The notes: generated by a model from the sequence alone, not told the origin. 64,000 bases of DNA from Halomonas litopenaei (GCF_003045775.1 NZ_PXNS01000004.1:248001-312000); one strand, 5' to 3'; positions 33,205-42,536 are shown, counted from the stretch's first letter. Made by a program: numbers and translations.

Positions 33205-33927
33205 ATGCACCCTGACACGACCTCATCATCTGGCGCGCCATACGGTGGTATTCACGCCGTGCTGCGCCTGGCGACGCTGGCGCTGGCCCTGGTGCTGCTG
33301 ACGCTTGCCGGCTGCGCCCAGATTCCCCACGCCTCGGTGGTGGGCGAGCAGGAGCAGATCGAGATCCCCGATCGGCCGCTGCCGGTGGCCAATGGTTCGA
33401 TCTTCCAGAAGGCCCGGGGCTACCAGCCGCTGTTCGAGGATCGTCGTCCGCGCAGCGTCGGCGACATCCTGACCATCGTGCTGGACGAAGAGGTCAGCGC
33501 CAGCAAGAACTCCCGCTCCAACGCCGACCGTGACGGCGGCTCCAGCCTGACCTTCTCCCAGGTGCCGGAAGGCCTGGAGGAACTGATGGACTACGGCTTC
33601 GAGATCGACGGCGATACAGATTTCGAGGGCGGCGGTGGCTCCGAGGCCAACAACTCCTTTACCGGCACCATTACCGTCTCGGTGATCGAGGTGATGAACA
33701 ACGGCAACCTCAGGGTGCGCGGCGAGAAGCAGATCGCGATCAACCAGGGCACCGAGTTCATCCGCTTCGGCGGGGTGGTCAATCCGCGTTTCATCACCAC
33801 CCAGAACACCGTGCCGTCCACGGCGGTGGCCGATGCGCGCATCGAGTACGTGGGCAACGGCTACATCAACGAGGCGCAGCACATGGGCTGGATGCAGCGG
33901 TTCTTCCTGAACGTTTCCCCCTTCTAG
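33205..33927 (+). CDS. flgH: Flagellar L-ring lipoprotein FlgH
   Basis: FlgH forms the outer-membrane L ring. The protein is 240 residues from the ATG at 33205, with a lipoprotein signal ending in the lipobox LAGC (Cys about residue 38). The conserved body includes [40 protein letters not shown] and the C-terminal [20 protein letters not shown] followed by [10 protein letters not shown]. The ATG has GGAG 6 bases upstream. A GTG at 33187 would extend it by six residues without a better site. Confidence 0.95.
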   Translation: MHPDTTSSSGAPYGGIHAVLRLATLALALVLLTLAGCAQIPHASVVGEQEQIEIPDRPLPVANGSIFQKARGYQPLFEDRRPRSVGDILTIVLDEEVSASKNSRSNADRDGGSSLTFSQVPEGLEELMDYGFEIDGDTDFEGGGGSEANNSFTGTITVSVIEVMNNGNLRVRGEKQIAINQGTEFIRFGGVVNPRFITTQNTVPSTAVADARIEYVGNGYINEAQHMGWMQRFFLNVSPF

Positions 33928-33937
33928 GCCGAGCATC

Positions 33938-35077
33938 ATGAGAAACCCTGTCTCCCGTCGCCCCACCCTGACCCTCGGCAGCCTGATGCTGGTGCTGCTG
34001 ATCGCGCTGTCGGCCTTCTCCCACCTGGCCCGTGCCGAGAAGGTCCGCGACCTGGCAAGCTTCGCCGGGGTGCGCGACAACCAGCTGGTGGGCTACGGCC
34101 TGGTGGTGGGCCTGGACGGCTCCGGTGACCAGACCATGCAGGCGCCGTTTACCGGCCAGAGTCTCAACAACATGCTGTCCCAGCTCGGCATCACCGTGCC
34201 GCCGGGCACCAACATGCAGTTGCGCAACGTGGCGGCGGTGATGGTCACCGCGGACCTTCCGCCGTTCGCCCAGCCCGGCCAGCGCCTCGACGTGGTGGTG
34301 TCTTCCATCGGTAATGCCCGCAGCCTGCGCGGCGGCACCCTGTTGATGACGCCATTGAAGGGCGCCGACGGCGACGTCTACGCCCTGGCCCAGGGCAACC
34401 TGTTGATCAACGGTGCCGGCGCCGAGTCCGCCGGCTCCAGCGTGCAGATCAGCCATCAGGCCGCCGGGCGCATCGCCGGCGGTGCCATGGTCGAGCAGAC
34501 GGTACCGCTGGCGCTGGGCAGCCGTGACGGCGTGCTGGAGCTGCAGCTCAACCAGGCCGACTTCGGTACTGCCGAGCGCGTGGTCCGGGCGATCAACGAC
34601 ACCTTCGACTACCCGGTGGCCTCGGCCAGAAACGGCGGGGTCATCGCCCTGAACGGGCCGACCAACGCCAACTCCCGGGTCAACTTCATGGCCCGTGTCG
34701 AGAACGTCGACGTCACCCCGATGCCGGCCCGGGCCAAGGTGGTGCTGAATTCGCGCACCGGCTCCATCGTGCTCAACGGCAGCGTGACGCTCAAGCGCGC
34801 CGCCGTGGCCCACGGCAACCTGTCCATCGTCATCGACACCGCCTTCGGCGTCAGCCAGCCGGCGCCCTTCAGCCGTGGCGGCGAGACCACGGTGGTACCG
34901 GACTCCGATATCACCATCGACGAGGGCCAGGGCACCCTGCAGGTGGTCGAAGGCGCCAATCTGCTCGACGTGGTGGACGCCCTCAACGCCCTCGGCGCGA
35001 CCCCCAACGACCTGATGTCGATCCTCGAGGCGCTCAAGGCTGCGGGATCGCTCAGAGCCGAGCTGGAGATCATCTGA
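33938..35077 (+). CDS. flgI: Flagellar P-ring protein FlgI
   Basis: FlgI forms the periplasmic P ring. The 379-residue protein has a cleavable signal peptide (LMLVLLIALSAFSHLARAEK). The conserved start of the mature protein reads VRDLASFAGVRDNQLVGYGL then VVGLDGSGDQT. Further conserved regions are MLSQLGITVPPGTNMQLRNV and MSILEALKAAGSLRAELEII at the end. It starts 10 bases after flgH and shares one base with the flgJ start. Confidence 0.96.
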   Translation: MRNPVSRRPTLTLGSLMLVLLIALSAFSHLARAEKVRDLASFAGVRDNQLVGYGLVVGLDGSGDQTMQAPFTGQSLNNMLSQLGITVPPGTNMQLRNVAAVMVTADLPPFAQPGQRLDVVVSSIGNARSLRGGTLLMTPLKGADGDVYALAQGNLLINGAGAESAGSSVQISHQAAGRIAGGAMVEQTVPLALGSRDGVLELQLNQADFGTAERVVRAINDTFDYPVASARNGGVIALNGPTNANSRVNFMARVENVDVTPMPARAKVVLNSRTGSIVLNGSVTLKRAAVAHGNLSIVIDTAFGVSQPAPFSRGGETTVVPDSDITIDEGQGTLQVVEGANLLDVVDALNALGATPNDLMSILEALKAAGSLRAELEII

Positions 35078-36336
35078 TGGCTATCTCTGATCTTTCATCT
35101 GGGCCCATGACAGGGCTGGCTTCGGGGCCCATGACAGGGCTGGCGTCGGGGCCCACAACAGGACTCTCGGGTTCTGCCCTGTCCGGCGCCAGCCGGGCCA
35201 CCGGCAGCGTCGGCCAGGCCGGCTTCGCGCTGGACATGCAGGGGCTGGCGCGACTCAAGACCAGCGCCCGCCAGCAGGACCCGGCGGCGGCGGCGGAGGC
35301 GGCGCGCCAGTTCGAGGCGATGTTCATCAACATGATGATGAAGAGCATGCGCGACGCCGTGCCCTCTTCTGGCCTGACCGACTCGAAGCAGACCCAGTTC
35401 TACCAGACGCTGCTCGACCAGCAGTGGTCCCAGACCATGGCCAGCCGCGGCATCGGCCTGGCCGACCAGCTCATGGCCCAGCTACGTGGCCCCGAGGCCA
35501 GCCAGGCCAAGGATGTCGAGGCACTGATTGCGGGCATTCCCCGTGGCACGCCGCGTCCGCTGTCCAACGCCCTGAGAGCGGACGCGCCGGCAGACAGCGA
35601 GGTCGAGGCGCCGACCAACTTCCTCGACGAGCTGGGCGCCGTCAGCCAGGGCATGACCACCGCCCAGGCCGAAGAGCGCATCAGCGGGCGCGAGGCCCGC
35701 GACACCCCGGCCCACGTCCAGGCCTTCCTCGACAAGCTGGCCGCCCCGGCCCAGGCCGCCAGCCGCGCCTCCGGCGTGCCGGCGGAATTGATCCTGGCCC
35801 AGGCGGCGCTGGAGACCGGCTGGGGCCGCCACGAGATCGCCACCGCCGACGGCAACAACAGTCACAACCTGTTCGGCATCAAGGCCGGCAGCAGTTGGGA
35901 CGGCCCCACCACCCGTATTACCACCCATGAGGTGGAAGACGGCCAGCGCCAGCGTATTCGCGATGACTTCCGGGTCTACGGCTCGTTCGAGGAAGCCTTC
36001 ACCGACTACGCCAGGCTGATCAGCAACAACTCCCGCTACGCCGAGGTCACCACCGCGCCGGACGCCGAGGCCGCGGCCCACGCGCTACAGCGGGGCGGCT
36101 ACGCCACCGACCCGGCCTACGCCGCCAAGCTGATCGCGGTGATGCACACCTTCGGCCCGATCGGTGACGGCGCAGGCGCCACCCGCGTGGCGGCCGGCGA
36201 GGCTCGACCCGCTAGTGTCGGCGCATCGCCAGCAGAAGCCGCCAAGAAGGTGGATGCGGGTGCCACCGCGGGTGAGCGTGGCAGCGACTGGCTGGCCAGG
36301 GCGGATATAAGCGCCAACCCCACCCAGGTCTTCTAG
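35077..36336 (+). CDS. flgJ: Flagellar rod-cap and peptidoglycan hydrolase FlgJ
   Basis: FlgJ helps rod assembly and cuts peptidoglycan for rod passage. The 419-residue protein has an N-terminal rod-binding domain (about residues 55-130; AARQFEAMFINMMMKSMRDA) and a glucosaminidase domain (about 215-370). The catalytic Glu lies in ILAQAALETGWGRHEI, about residue 246, followed by NLFGIKA and the YGSFEEAFTDYARLI stretch. It is longer than E. coli FlgJ (313) because of an N-terminal repeat (GPMTGLAS units) and an extended linker and tail. Its TAG stop starts repeat copy D. Confidence 0.95.
   Translation: MAISDLSSGPMTGLASGPMTGLASGPTTGLSGSALSGASRATGSVGQAGFALDMQGLARLKTSARQQDPAAAAEAARQFEAMFINMMMKSMRDAVPSSGLTDSKQTQFYQTLLDQQWSQTMASRGIGLADQLMAQLRGPEASQAKDVEALIAGIPRGTPRPLSNALRADAPADSEVEAPTNFLDELGAVSQGMTTAQAEERISGREARDTPAHVQAFLDKLAAPAQAASRASGVPAELILAQAALETGWGRHEIATADGNNSHNLFGIKAGSSWDGPTTRITTHEVEDGQRQRIRDDFRVYGSFEEAFTDYARLISNNSRYAEVTTAPDAEAAAHALQRGGYATDPAYAAKLIAVMHTFGPIGDGAGATRVAAGEARPASVGASPAEAAKKVDAGATAGERGSDWLARADISANPTQVF
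35101..35170 (+). repeat. Tandem 24-base repeat at the start of flgJ
   Basis: Two nearly identical 24-base units at 35101-35124 and 35125-35148, plus a diverged third, encode GPMTGLAS repeats in the N-terminal extension of FlgJ. Copy changes stay in frame. Confidence 0.85.
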
Positions 36337-36478
36337 GGCTTGTCTGAAAAGTGCCTGCGCTCGGTAATACGGCGTTAAAAATCGGATCAAAATGCTCATT
36401 TACACCCCGTAAACTGCGCTTTCTCACCGATTTTTGCCTTGTCTAACCTTCGCTCGTCGACTTTTCGGACAGCGCCTA
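36334..36478 (+). repeat. Small inverted-repeat element, full copy D
   Basis: This 145-base element has inverted ends: TAGGGCTTGTCTGAAAAGT on the left and, in reverse, TAGGCGCTGTCCGAAAAGT on the right. Nested inside are AAAAATCGG/CCGATTTTT arms and a central TTTAC/GTAAA palindrome (36399-36413), so the whole element can fold as one long hairpin. No reading frame is present. Its first TAG is the flgJ stop codon. It resembles a MITE or REP-like element. Confidence 0.85.
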
Positions 36479-36518
36479 GTCGCCCGGAAAATTAATGGTT
36501 TTTGCGGTACCGAGGCTC

Positions 36519-36545
36519 TCAAGCCAGCGGCCATTCGGCCGATAA
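36519..36545 (+). promoter_or_regulatory. Sigma-28 (FliA) promoter of flgK-flgL
   Basis: TCAA, 15 bases, GCCGATAA with a perfect -10. It lies 28 bases before the flgK start, after repeat copy D. Confidence 0.88.
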
Positions 36546-36573
36546 ACAGGCTATCGGCGAAAGGAATTCCACC

Positions 36574-38217
36574 ATGAGCATGTTCTCCATCGGCTTGAGC
36601 GGCCTGAATGCCGCCCAGAACGCCCTGACCACCACCAGCAACAACATCAGCAACGTCTATACACCGGGCTACAACCGCGAGATCACGGTGCTGGGCGAGG
36701 GCAGCGGCGGGACCCAGGGCGTCCAGGTCAACGACATCGAGCGTCAGTTCAACCAGTACGTGGCCGACCAGCTCAATGGTGCGGTGAGCTCAAGCTCGGC
36801 GCTGGACGCCTACCAGACCCAGATCAACCAGATCGACAGCCTGCTGGCCGATCAGGACGCCGGTCTGGCACCGCTGATGCAGAACTTCTTCTCGTCGTTG
36901 GAAGACCTGGCCTCGGCCCCCTCGGACCCTGCCGCCCGTCAGGGCGTGCTGGGCGCGGCGGACACCCTGAGCGCCCAGTTCCGCGCCTTCGACAGCTACC
37001 TGCAGGACATGCAGGACGGTATCAACAGCCAGATCCGCGACGAGATCACCCAGATCAACAACCAGAGCGAGCAGCTGGCCTCGCTCAACCGCGAGATTTC
37101 CCTGGCCAAGGCCAAGACCGGCGAGGCCCCCAACGCGCTGCTCAACCAGCGTGACCAGCTGGTCACCGAGATGAGCGAGCGTATCGGGGTGGAATTGACG
37201 GTGCAGGACGGTTCCTCCTATCGGGTCAGCCTGCCCGGCGGACAGCCGCTGGTGGCCGGCACCGAGTCCTACCAGTTGAAGGCGGTGGCCTCGGCCAGCG
37301 ATCCCCAGCGGGTGGTGGTGGGCTACCAGGACCCCGGCGGCGGCCTGCAGCGACTCGATGAGGACAGCTTGCAGGGCGGCTCGCTCGGCGGGCTGATCCA
37401 GTTCCGCTCCGAGACCCTGGATCGCACCCAGAACCAGATCGGCCAGCTGGCGGTGTCCATGGCGGTGGCCTTCAATAAACAGCACGCCGATGGCTACGAT
37501 CTGGATGGCAATAGCGGTGGCGACATGTTCGACATCGGCGAACCGCGGGTCTTTGCCAACGACGCCAACAGCGGCGGCGCCACGGTCACCGCGAGCTTCA
37601 ACATCGACAAGATCGAAGACCTCGAGGCGGCCGACTACGAGGTCAAGGTCAGCGACGCTTCGGCCTCGCCGCCGACCTTCGAGGTCACCCGCAAGGACAC
37701 CGGCGAGGCGGTGGACGCGAGCTTCGACGCCACCGAGAACACCCTGACCTTTGGCGGCGTGACGCTCGGCATCGATGACCCCAGCGCCTTGGCCGACGGC
37801 GATCGCTTCGAGGTGCAGCCGGTGCGCCGCGCCGCGGGTGGCTTCGATACCGCCATCAGCGATCCCGACAAGATCGCCGCCGCCGGGGAAACCGGCGCTA
37901 GCGGCGACAACGAGAACGCCCTGGCCCTGCAGGGGCTGCAGGACGAGATGAGCGTGGGCGGCAGTGCCACCCTGAGCCAGGCCTACGCCTCGCTGGTCGG
38001 AGACGTGGGTAACCGTACCAACGTGGTGCAGGTCAATCTGGCGGCCCAGCAGGGGCTGACCGAGCAGTTGAGCGCGGTGAAGCTGTCCGAGTCCGGGGTC
38101 AACCTGGATGAAGAGGCGGCCAATCTGATCCGCTACCAGCAGTACTACCAGGCCAACGCCAAGGTCATCGACACCGCCACCTCGGTGGTCGACACCATCC
38201 TCGGACTGCGCGGCTAA
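36574..38217 (+). CDS. flgK: Flagellar hook-filament junction protein FlgK (HAP1)
   Basis: FlgK joins hook and filament. The protein is 547 residues from the ATG at 36574. It begins MSMFSIGLSGLNAAQNALTT with SNNISNVYTPGYNREI and ends with ANLIRYQQYYQANAKVIDTA and SVVDTILGLRG. A long helical stretch at about residues 60-200 and a central acidic insert are typical of HAP1. A strong RBS AAAGGA precedes the start. It has its own sigma-28 promoter and is followed by flgL. Confidence 0.97.
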   Translation: MSMFSIGLSGLNAAQNALTTTSNNISNVYTPGYNREITVLGEGSGGTQGVQVNDIERQFNQYVADQLNGAVSSSSALDAYQTQINQIDSLLADQDAGLAPLMQNFFSSLEDLASAPSDPAARQGVLGAADTLSAQFRAFDSYLQDMQDGINSQIRDEITQINNQSEQLASLNREISLAKAKTGEAPNALLNQRDQLVTEMSERIGVELTVQDGSSYRVSLPGGQPLVAGTESYQLKAVASASDPQRVVVGYQDPGGGLQRLDEDSLQGGSLGGLIQFRSETLDRTQNQIGQLAVSMAVAFNKQHADGYDLDGNSGGDMFDIGEPRVFANDANSGGATVTASFNIDKIEDLEAADYEVKVSDASASPPTFEVTRKDTGEAVDASFDATENTLTFGGVTLGIDDPSALADGDRFEVQPVRRAAGGFDTAISDPDKIAAAGETGASGDNENALALQGLQDEMSVGGSATLSQAYASLVGDVGNRTNVVQVNLAAQQGLTEQLSAVKLSESGVNLDEEAANLIRYQQYYQANAKVIDTATSVVDTILGLRG

Positions 38218-38229
38218 GGAGAGCAGAGC

Positions 38230-39462
38230 ATGCGTATCAGCACCGTCACCATGTACGACCAGAGCGTCAGCTCGCTTAACCGTCAGCAGTCCGAGTTCCT
38301 TCACCTGAGCCAGCAGCTCGCCAGCGGCAAGCGGGTGGTCAATCCCTCCGATGACCCCCAGGCGGCGTCCCGGGCGGTGGCGGTCAGCCAGGCCCAGGCG
38401 GTGACCCAGCAGTACACCGACGCCCGGGTCAGCGCGCGCAACGCCCTGTCCCAGGAAGAAAGCGTGCTCAACAGCGCAAGCGACGCACTGGCCAGCGCCA
38501 AGGCGCTGGTGATCCAGGCCTCCAACGACACCCTGAGCGATGCCGACCGGCAGTCCATCGCCAGTGAACTGCGCGGCGTCTACGAGACGCTGATCGGTCA
38601 GGCCAACGCCACCGACGGCAACGGTCGCTACCTGTTCGGTGGCTACGCCGATGGCGCCGAGCCCTTCACCGACAGCGGCAACGGCATCGAGTACGTGGGC
38701 GCCGACAAGGTCCGCGAGCAGCAGGTGGACGCCTCGCGACTGATGTCGGTGGGGGATACCGGCGCCGACATCTTCACCAGCGTGCCCAGCGGCGCGGGCT
38801 ACGTGGCCGAGCAGGGTGACAACAGCGGCAGGCTGACCTTTGCCGGCCCCGATGTGGTCGACAACAGCGACGCCGGCTACGGCAAGCGCTACCAGGTGGA
38901 GTTCGGTGGTACCGACGACGCTCCCACCTACAGCGTCATGGTCGAGGACGACAGCGGCAATTGGGTCAGCGCCGGTGCGGCCCTGGAAGATCAGCCCTAC
39001 GACCCCGAAGGCACCAGCGTCGAGGTGGGTGGCCTGCGCCTGGAGCTTGAAGGCGCGCCTGCGACCGATGACAGCGTGACCTTCGGCCCCGCCGACACCA
39101 TGAACACCAACGTCTTCACCACCTTCGAGAAGGTGCTGGCGGTGCTGGAAGCCCCCGCCGACACCCCCGCAAAGCAGGCGACGCTGCATAACACCCTGAA
39201 CGGCGCCATGCGCGAGCTGGACGCCAGCCTCGACAACGTGTTGACCAAGCGGGCCTCGGTCGGCGCGCGGCTCAACGAGCTGGACGTCATCGACTCGGTC
39301 AGCGGCAACCGCGAACTCAACTACGCCCAGACCATGTCGGACCTGGTCGACCTGGACTACAACCAGGCGATCTCCGAGTACAGCATGCGTCAGGTGGGCA
39401 TGCAGGCCGCCCAGCAGGCCTTTATCGGCATTCGCGACCTGTCGCTGTTCAACTATATGTAG
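38230..39462 (+). CDS. flgL: Flagellar hook-filament junction protein FlgL (HAP3)
   Basis: FlgL is the second hook-filament adaptor. The 410-residue protein begins MRISTVTMYDQSVSSLNRQQ and continues HLSQQLASGKRVVNPSDDPQ. It ends with a flagellin-like C-terminus, YNQAISEYSMRQVGMQAAQQ and AFIGIRDLSLFNYM. The middle (about residues 145-280) is a variable acidic domain. It follows flgK by 12 bases and is followed by a terminator. Confidence 0.97.
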   Translation: MRISTVTMYDQSVSSLNRQQSEFLHLSQQLASGKRVVNPSDDPQAASRAVAVSQAQAVTQQYTDARVSARNALSQEESVLNSASDALASAKALVIQASNDTLSDADRQSIASELRGVYETLIGQANATDGNGRYLFGGYADGAEPFTDSGNGIEYVGADKVREQQVDASRLMSVGDTGADIFTSVPSGAGYVAEQGDNSGRLTFAGPDVVDNSDAGYGKRYQVEFGGTDDAPTYSVMVEDDSGNWVSAGAALEDQPYDPEGTSVEVGGLRLELEGAPATDDSVTFGPADTMNTNVFTTFEKVLAVLEAPADTPAKQATLHNTLNGAMRELDASLDNVLTKRASVGARLNELDVIDSVSGNRELNYAQTMSDLVDLDYNQAISEYSMRQVGMQAAQQAFIGIRDLSLFNYM

Positions 39463-39535
39463 GGTCGATGTAGCGCTGGTATAGCGTGCAGGTAGCACGA
39501 CTCGATCGTCGTCGTGTGACAGCCCCCTCAACCAA

Positions 39536-39580
39536 AAAGCGGCGCGTCCTTGCTGGACGTCGCCGCTTTGTCGTTCTTGG
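39536..39580 (+). terminator. Probable terminator after flgL
   Basis: AAAGCGGCG and CGCCGCTTT form a 9-bp stem, extended by GTCC/GGAC, followed by GTCGTTCTT. It is placed 74 bases after the flgL stop. Confidence 0.75.
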
Positions 39581-39621
39581 CCAGGGTGACGGCAAGTGAG
39601 ATGCCCTGGATCAAGAAGTAC

Positions 39622-39660
39622 TTGACCCGCACATCAATATGTCCATAATTCCGGACATAT
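39622..39660 (+). promoter_or_regulatory. arsR promoter and overlapping ArsR operator
   Basis: A TTGACC -35-like hexamer (39622-39627) and CATAAT (39644-39649) are spaced 16 bases apart. The perfect 8-bp inverted repeat ATATGTCC/GGACATAT (39637-39644 and 39653-39660) covers the -10 and runs into the ATG start of arsR. This is a fitting operator for an autoregulated ArsR repressor. Confidence 0.7.
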
Positions 39661-40021
39661 GGACAAAGACGATCTGCAACCGACCCTCGACACCTTCGCT
39701 GCACTGTCTCAGCCTACCCGGCTCGCTGCCTTTCGCCTGCTGGTGCGCCACGAGCCCGAAGGCCTGCCTGCCGGCGAGCTGGCCCGCCGCCTGGAGGTGC
39801 CCCACAACACCCTGTCGGCCCACCTTGGCGTGCTCAGCCGGGCGGGGCTGGTCAGCCAGCGCCGGGAAAGCCGCTCCATCGTCTATCGGGCGGACCTGGC
39901 GCACATGGTGGCCACCCTCGACTTTCTGGTGCGCGACTGCTGCGCCAGCCGGCCGGAGGTGTGCAACCCCCTGGCCGACCTGCTGGGCCCCGGCACCGGT
40001 GACGACACCAGGACCTGCTGA
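39659..40021 (+). CDS. arsR: Arsenite-responsive repressor ArsR
   Basis: ArsR represses the operon and lets go of DNA when it binds As(III). The 120-residue protein is a winged helix repressor (FAALSQPTRLAAFRLLV; recognition helix EVPHNTLSAHLGVLSRAGLV). The Cys set is at the C-terminal end: C94, C95 and C101 in RDCCASRPEVC. This spacing matches the As(III) site of Acidithiobacillus ferrooxidans ArsR (C95, C96, C102) and differs from the plasmid R773 type, which uses CxCxxC in the DNA-binding helix. No clear ribosome-binding site precedes the ATG and the predicted transcript start is only a few bases upstream, so the message may be leaderless. Confidence 0.92.
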   Translation: MDKDDLQPTLDTFAALSQPTRLAAFRLLVRHEPEGLPAGELARRLEVPHNTLSAHLGVLSRAGLVSQRRESRSIVYRADLAHMVATLDFLVRDCCASRPEVCNPLADLLGPGTGDDTRTC

Positions 40022-40064
40022 GCCACGACAGCCACGACAGCCAAGAGCGCCTCCCGGAGCCCCC

Positions 40065-40490
40065 ATGACGCTGATCTACCACAACCCGGCCTGCGGCACC
40101 TCGCGCAACGTGCTGGCCATGCTCGAGGCCTCTGGCGAATCGCCCGAGGTCATCGAATACCTGAAGACACCGCCCAGCCGCGAGCGGCTGGTCGAGCTGA
40201 TCGAGGCCATGGGCATCACGCCCAGGGCACTGCTGCGCCAGAAGGGCACGCCCTACGATGAGCTGGGCCTCGACGATGACCGCCTCGACGACGAGGCATT
40301 GATCGACGCCATGATGGCTCACCCCATCCTGATCAACCGACCCATCGTGGTGACCGCCAGGGGAGCGGCGCTGTGTCGTCCCTCCGAGCGGGTACTGGCG
40401 CTGGTCGAGGCGCCGCTGTCGGCCATCGAGGGCGACAGCTTCACCAAGGAAGACGGCGAAACCGTCACGCTGGAGGCAAACCGCACATGA
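40065..40490 (+). CDS. arsC: Glutaredoxin-dependent arsenate reductase ArsC
   Basis: ArsC reduces arsenate to arsenite. The 141-residue protein begins [20 protein letters not shown]. The catalytic Cys is C10 in NPACGTSRN and the three Arg-type region lies near [14 protein letters not shown]. It is the glutaredoxin-coupled enterobacterial type, not the thioredoxin-coupled type. The start follows a CGGAG site, and its stop overlaps arsH as ATGA. Confidence 0.95.
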   Translation: MTLIYHNPACGTSRNVLAMLEASGESPEVIEYLKTPPSRERLVELIEAMGITPRALLRQKGTPYDELGLDDDRLDDEALIDAMMAHPILINRPIVVTARGAALCRPSERVLALVEAPLSAIEGDSFTKEDGETVTLEANRT

Positions 40491-41215
40491 CCCCCGATAC
40501 CCTGCTCAAGGACCTGCCCAACATCGACCCGGAGCTGTGGCGGCCCATCGCCGTGGACGAGCTGGCCCCGCCCAGCGCGCCACGCCATGCACCTCGCATC
40601 CTGGTGCTGTACGGCTCGCTGCGCGAGCGCTCTTACTCGCGGCTGCTGGCCGAGGAGGCCGGGTGCTTGCTCGCGGCCTTCGGCGCCGAGGTGCGTACCT
40701 TCTCGCCCCAGGGGCTGCCGCTGCCCGATGGCGCCGAGGCCGACCACCCCAAGGTCGCCGAGCTGCGCGATCTGGCGAGCTGGGCCGAGGGCATGCTGTG
40801 GGTCAGCCCCGAGCGCCACGGTGCGATGACGGCGGTGATGAAGGCCCAGATCGACTGGATTCCGCTGTCACTCGGCGGGGTTCGCCCGACCCAGGGCAAG
40901 ACCCTGGCGCTGATGCAGGTGTGTGGTGGCAGCCAGAGCTTCAATACGGTGAACCAGATGCGCCAGCTGGGACGCTGGATGCGCATGTTGACCATCCCCA
41001 ATCAATCGTCGGTGCCCAAGGCCTTCAACGAGTTCAACGAGGCGGGCCGGATGCGCTTGTCCCCGCTGTATCTGCGCGTGGTCGACGTGTGCGAGGAGCT
41101 GATGAAGTTCACCTGGCTCAACCGTGGCCGTGACGGTTACCTGACCCAGCGTTACTCCGAGCGGGTCGAAAGCGCCGAGCAGGTGTCTTCGCGGGTCAAT
41201 CAGGACAGTCTCTGA
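40487..41215 (+). CDS. arsH: ArsH, NADPH-dependent FMN oxidoreductase for organoarsenicals
   Basis: ArsH is a flavoprotein that oxidises trivalent organoarsenicals and gives added resistance. The 242-residue protein has the flavodoxin-like phosphate-binding loop [17 protein letters not shown]. Further ArsH regions are [20 protein letters not shown] and [20 protein letters not shown], then [17 protein letters not shown]. The C-terminal region reads [18 protein letters not shown]. It overlaps arsC by 4 bases and precedes arsB by 13 bases. Confidence 0.95.
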   Translation: MTPDTLLKDLPNIDPELWRPIAVDELAPPSAPRHAPRILVLYGSLRERSYSRLLAEEAGCLLAAFGAEVRTFSPQGLPLPDGAEADHPKVAELRDLASWAEGMLWVSPERHGAMTAVMKAQIDWIPLSLGGVRPTQGKTLALMQVCGGSQSFNTVNQMRQLGRWMRMLTIPNQSSVPKAFNEFNEAGRMRLSPLYLRVVDVCEELMKFTWLNRGRDGYLTQRYSERVESAEQVSSRVNQDSL

Positions 41216-41228
41216 CAGGGAGTTTTCC

Positions 41229-42536
41229 ATGCTGGCATTCGCCATCTTCGTCGTGACCCTGGTGCTGGTGATCTGGCAGCCAAAGGGCCTCGGTATCGGT
41301 ACCAGCGCCCTGGGGGGCGCCGCGGTGGCCCTGGCCGTCGGGGTGGTGCAATTGCCCGATGTGCTGGTGGTGTGGGACATCGTTTGGGACGCGACCTTCA
41401 CCTTCGTCGCCCTGATCCTGATCTCCTTGATCCTCGACGAGGCCGGGTTCTTCTCCTGGGCGGCGCTGCACGTGGCGCGCTGGGGCGGTGGCAACGGACG
41501 TCGCCTGTTTCCGCTGATCGTGCTGCTGGGGGCGGTGATCGCGGCCTTCTTCGCCAATGACGGGGCCGCGCTGCTGCTGACTCCCATCGTCATGGCGATC
41601 CTGCTGCGCCTGAAGTTCTCGCCTCAGTCGTCGCTGGCCTTCATCATCGCCACCGGCTTCGTTGCCGACTCCACCAGTCTGCCGCTGATCATCTCCAACC
41701 TGGTCAATATCGTCAGCGCCAACTTCTTCGATATCTCGTTCAACCACTACGCCATGGTGATGGTGCCGGTGGATCTGGTCTCGCTGGCGGCGACCCTCTT
41801 GGTGCTGACCTGGATGTTTCGCAGCGATATACCGGAGCAGTACGACGTCGAACGCCTCGAGGCGCCGAGCCATGCCATCCGCGACCCGTTGGTGTTCCGC
41901 GCCGCCTTCCCGGTGCTGGCGACGCTGCTGGTAGCGTTCTTCGTCACCGCGCCGCTGGGCGTGCCGGTGGCGCTGGTGACCGGCAGCGCGGCGCTGGTGC
42001 TGGTCGCCCTGGCCGGTCGCTGGCACCAGGCCGGGGGCAGCACGGTGATCTCGCTGTCGCGGGTGTTCAAGGGCGCGCCCTGGCAGATCGTGCTGTTCTC
42101 GGTAGGCATGTATCTGGTGGTCTACGGGCTCGGCAACGCCTGGCTGACCGAGGATGCCAGCGCCCTGCTGACCTGGCTCGGCCAGCAGGGCACCCTGGTG
42201 GCGACGCTGGGTACCGGGGTGGCCTCGGCGCTGCTGGCCTCGATCATGAACAATATGCCCTCCACCCTGGTGGGGGCACTCGCCATCGACCAGGCCCAGG
42301 TCGGCGACCTGACCCGGGAGCTGATGATCTACGCCAACGTCATCGGCAACGACCTCGGGCCCAAGTTCACCCCCATCGGTAGCCTGGCCACCCTGCTGTG
42401 GTTGCACGTGCTGGCGGAAAAGGGCACCCACATCAGCTGGGGCCAGTACATGAAGGTCGGGCTCAAGTTGACCCCGCCGGTACTGCTGGCCGCGCTGCTG
42501 GCGCTATGGTTGTGGCTGCCGCTGGTATCGTCCTGA
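41229..42536 (+). CDS. arsB: Arsenite efflux pump ArsB
   Basis: ArsB exports As(III) and Sb(III) across the inner membrane. The 435-residue protein has about 11-12 membrane helices and strong ArsB motifs: [60 protein letters not shown] and [20 protein letters not shown], with [20 protein letters not shown] near the end. Length fits ArsB (429). No arsA ATPase is nearby, so it works as a secondary carrier. It ends the arsRCHB operon. Confidence 0.96.
   Translation: MLAFAIFVVTLVLVIWQPKGLGIGTSALGGAAVALAVGVVQLPDVLVVWDIVWDATFTFVALILISLILDEAGFFSWAALHVARWGGGNGRRLFPLIVLLGAVIAAFFANDGAALLLTPIVMAILLRLKFSPQSSLAFIIATGFVADSTSLPLIISNLVNIVSANFFDISFNHYAMVMVPVDLVSLAATLLVLTWMFRSDIPEQYDVERLEAPSHAIRDPLVFRAAFPVLATLLVAFFVTAPLGVPVALVTGSAALVLVALAGRWHQAGGSTVISLSRVFKGAPWQIVLFSVGMYLVVYGLGNAWLTEDASALLTWLGQQGTLVATLGTGVASALLASIMNNMPSTLVGALAIDQAQVGDLTRELMIYANVIGNDLGPKFTPIGSLATLLWLHVLAEKGTHISWGQYMKVGLKLTPPVLLAALLALWLWLPLVSS

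Noticed and set aside
36790-39531. A 913-codon open frame on the minus strand across flgK and flgL
   Set aside because: It is antisense to two certain genes, is His/Val/Gly-rich as expected for the reverse complement of high-GC coding DNA, and has no recognisable domain.
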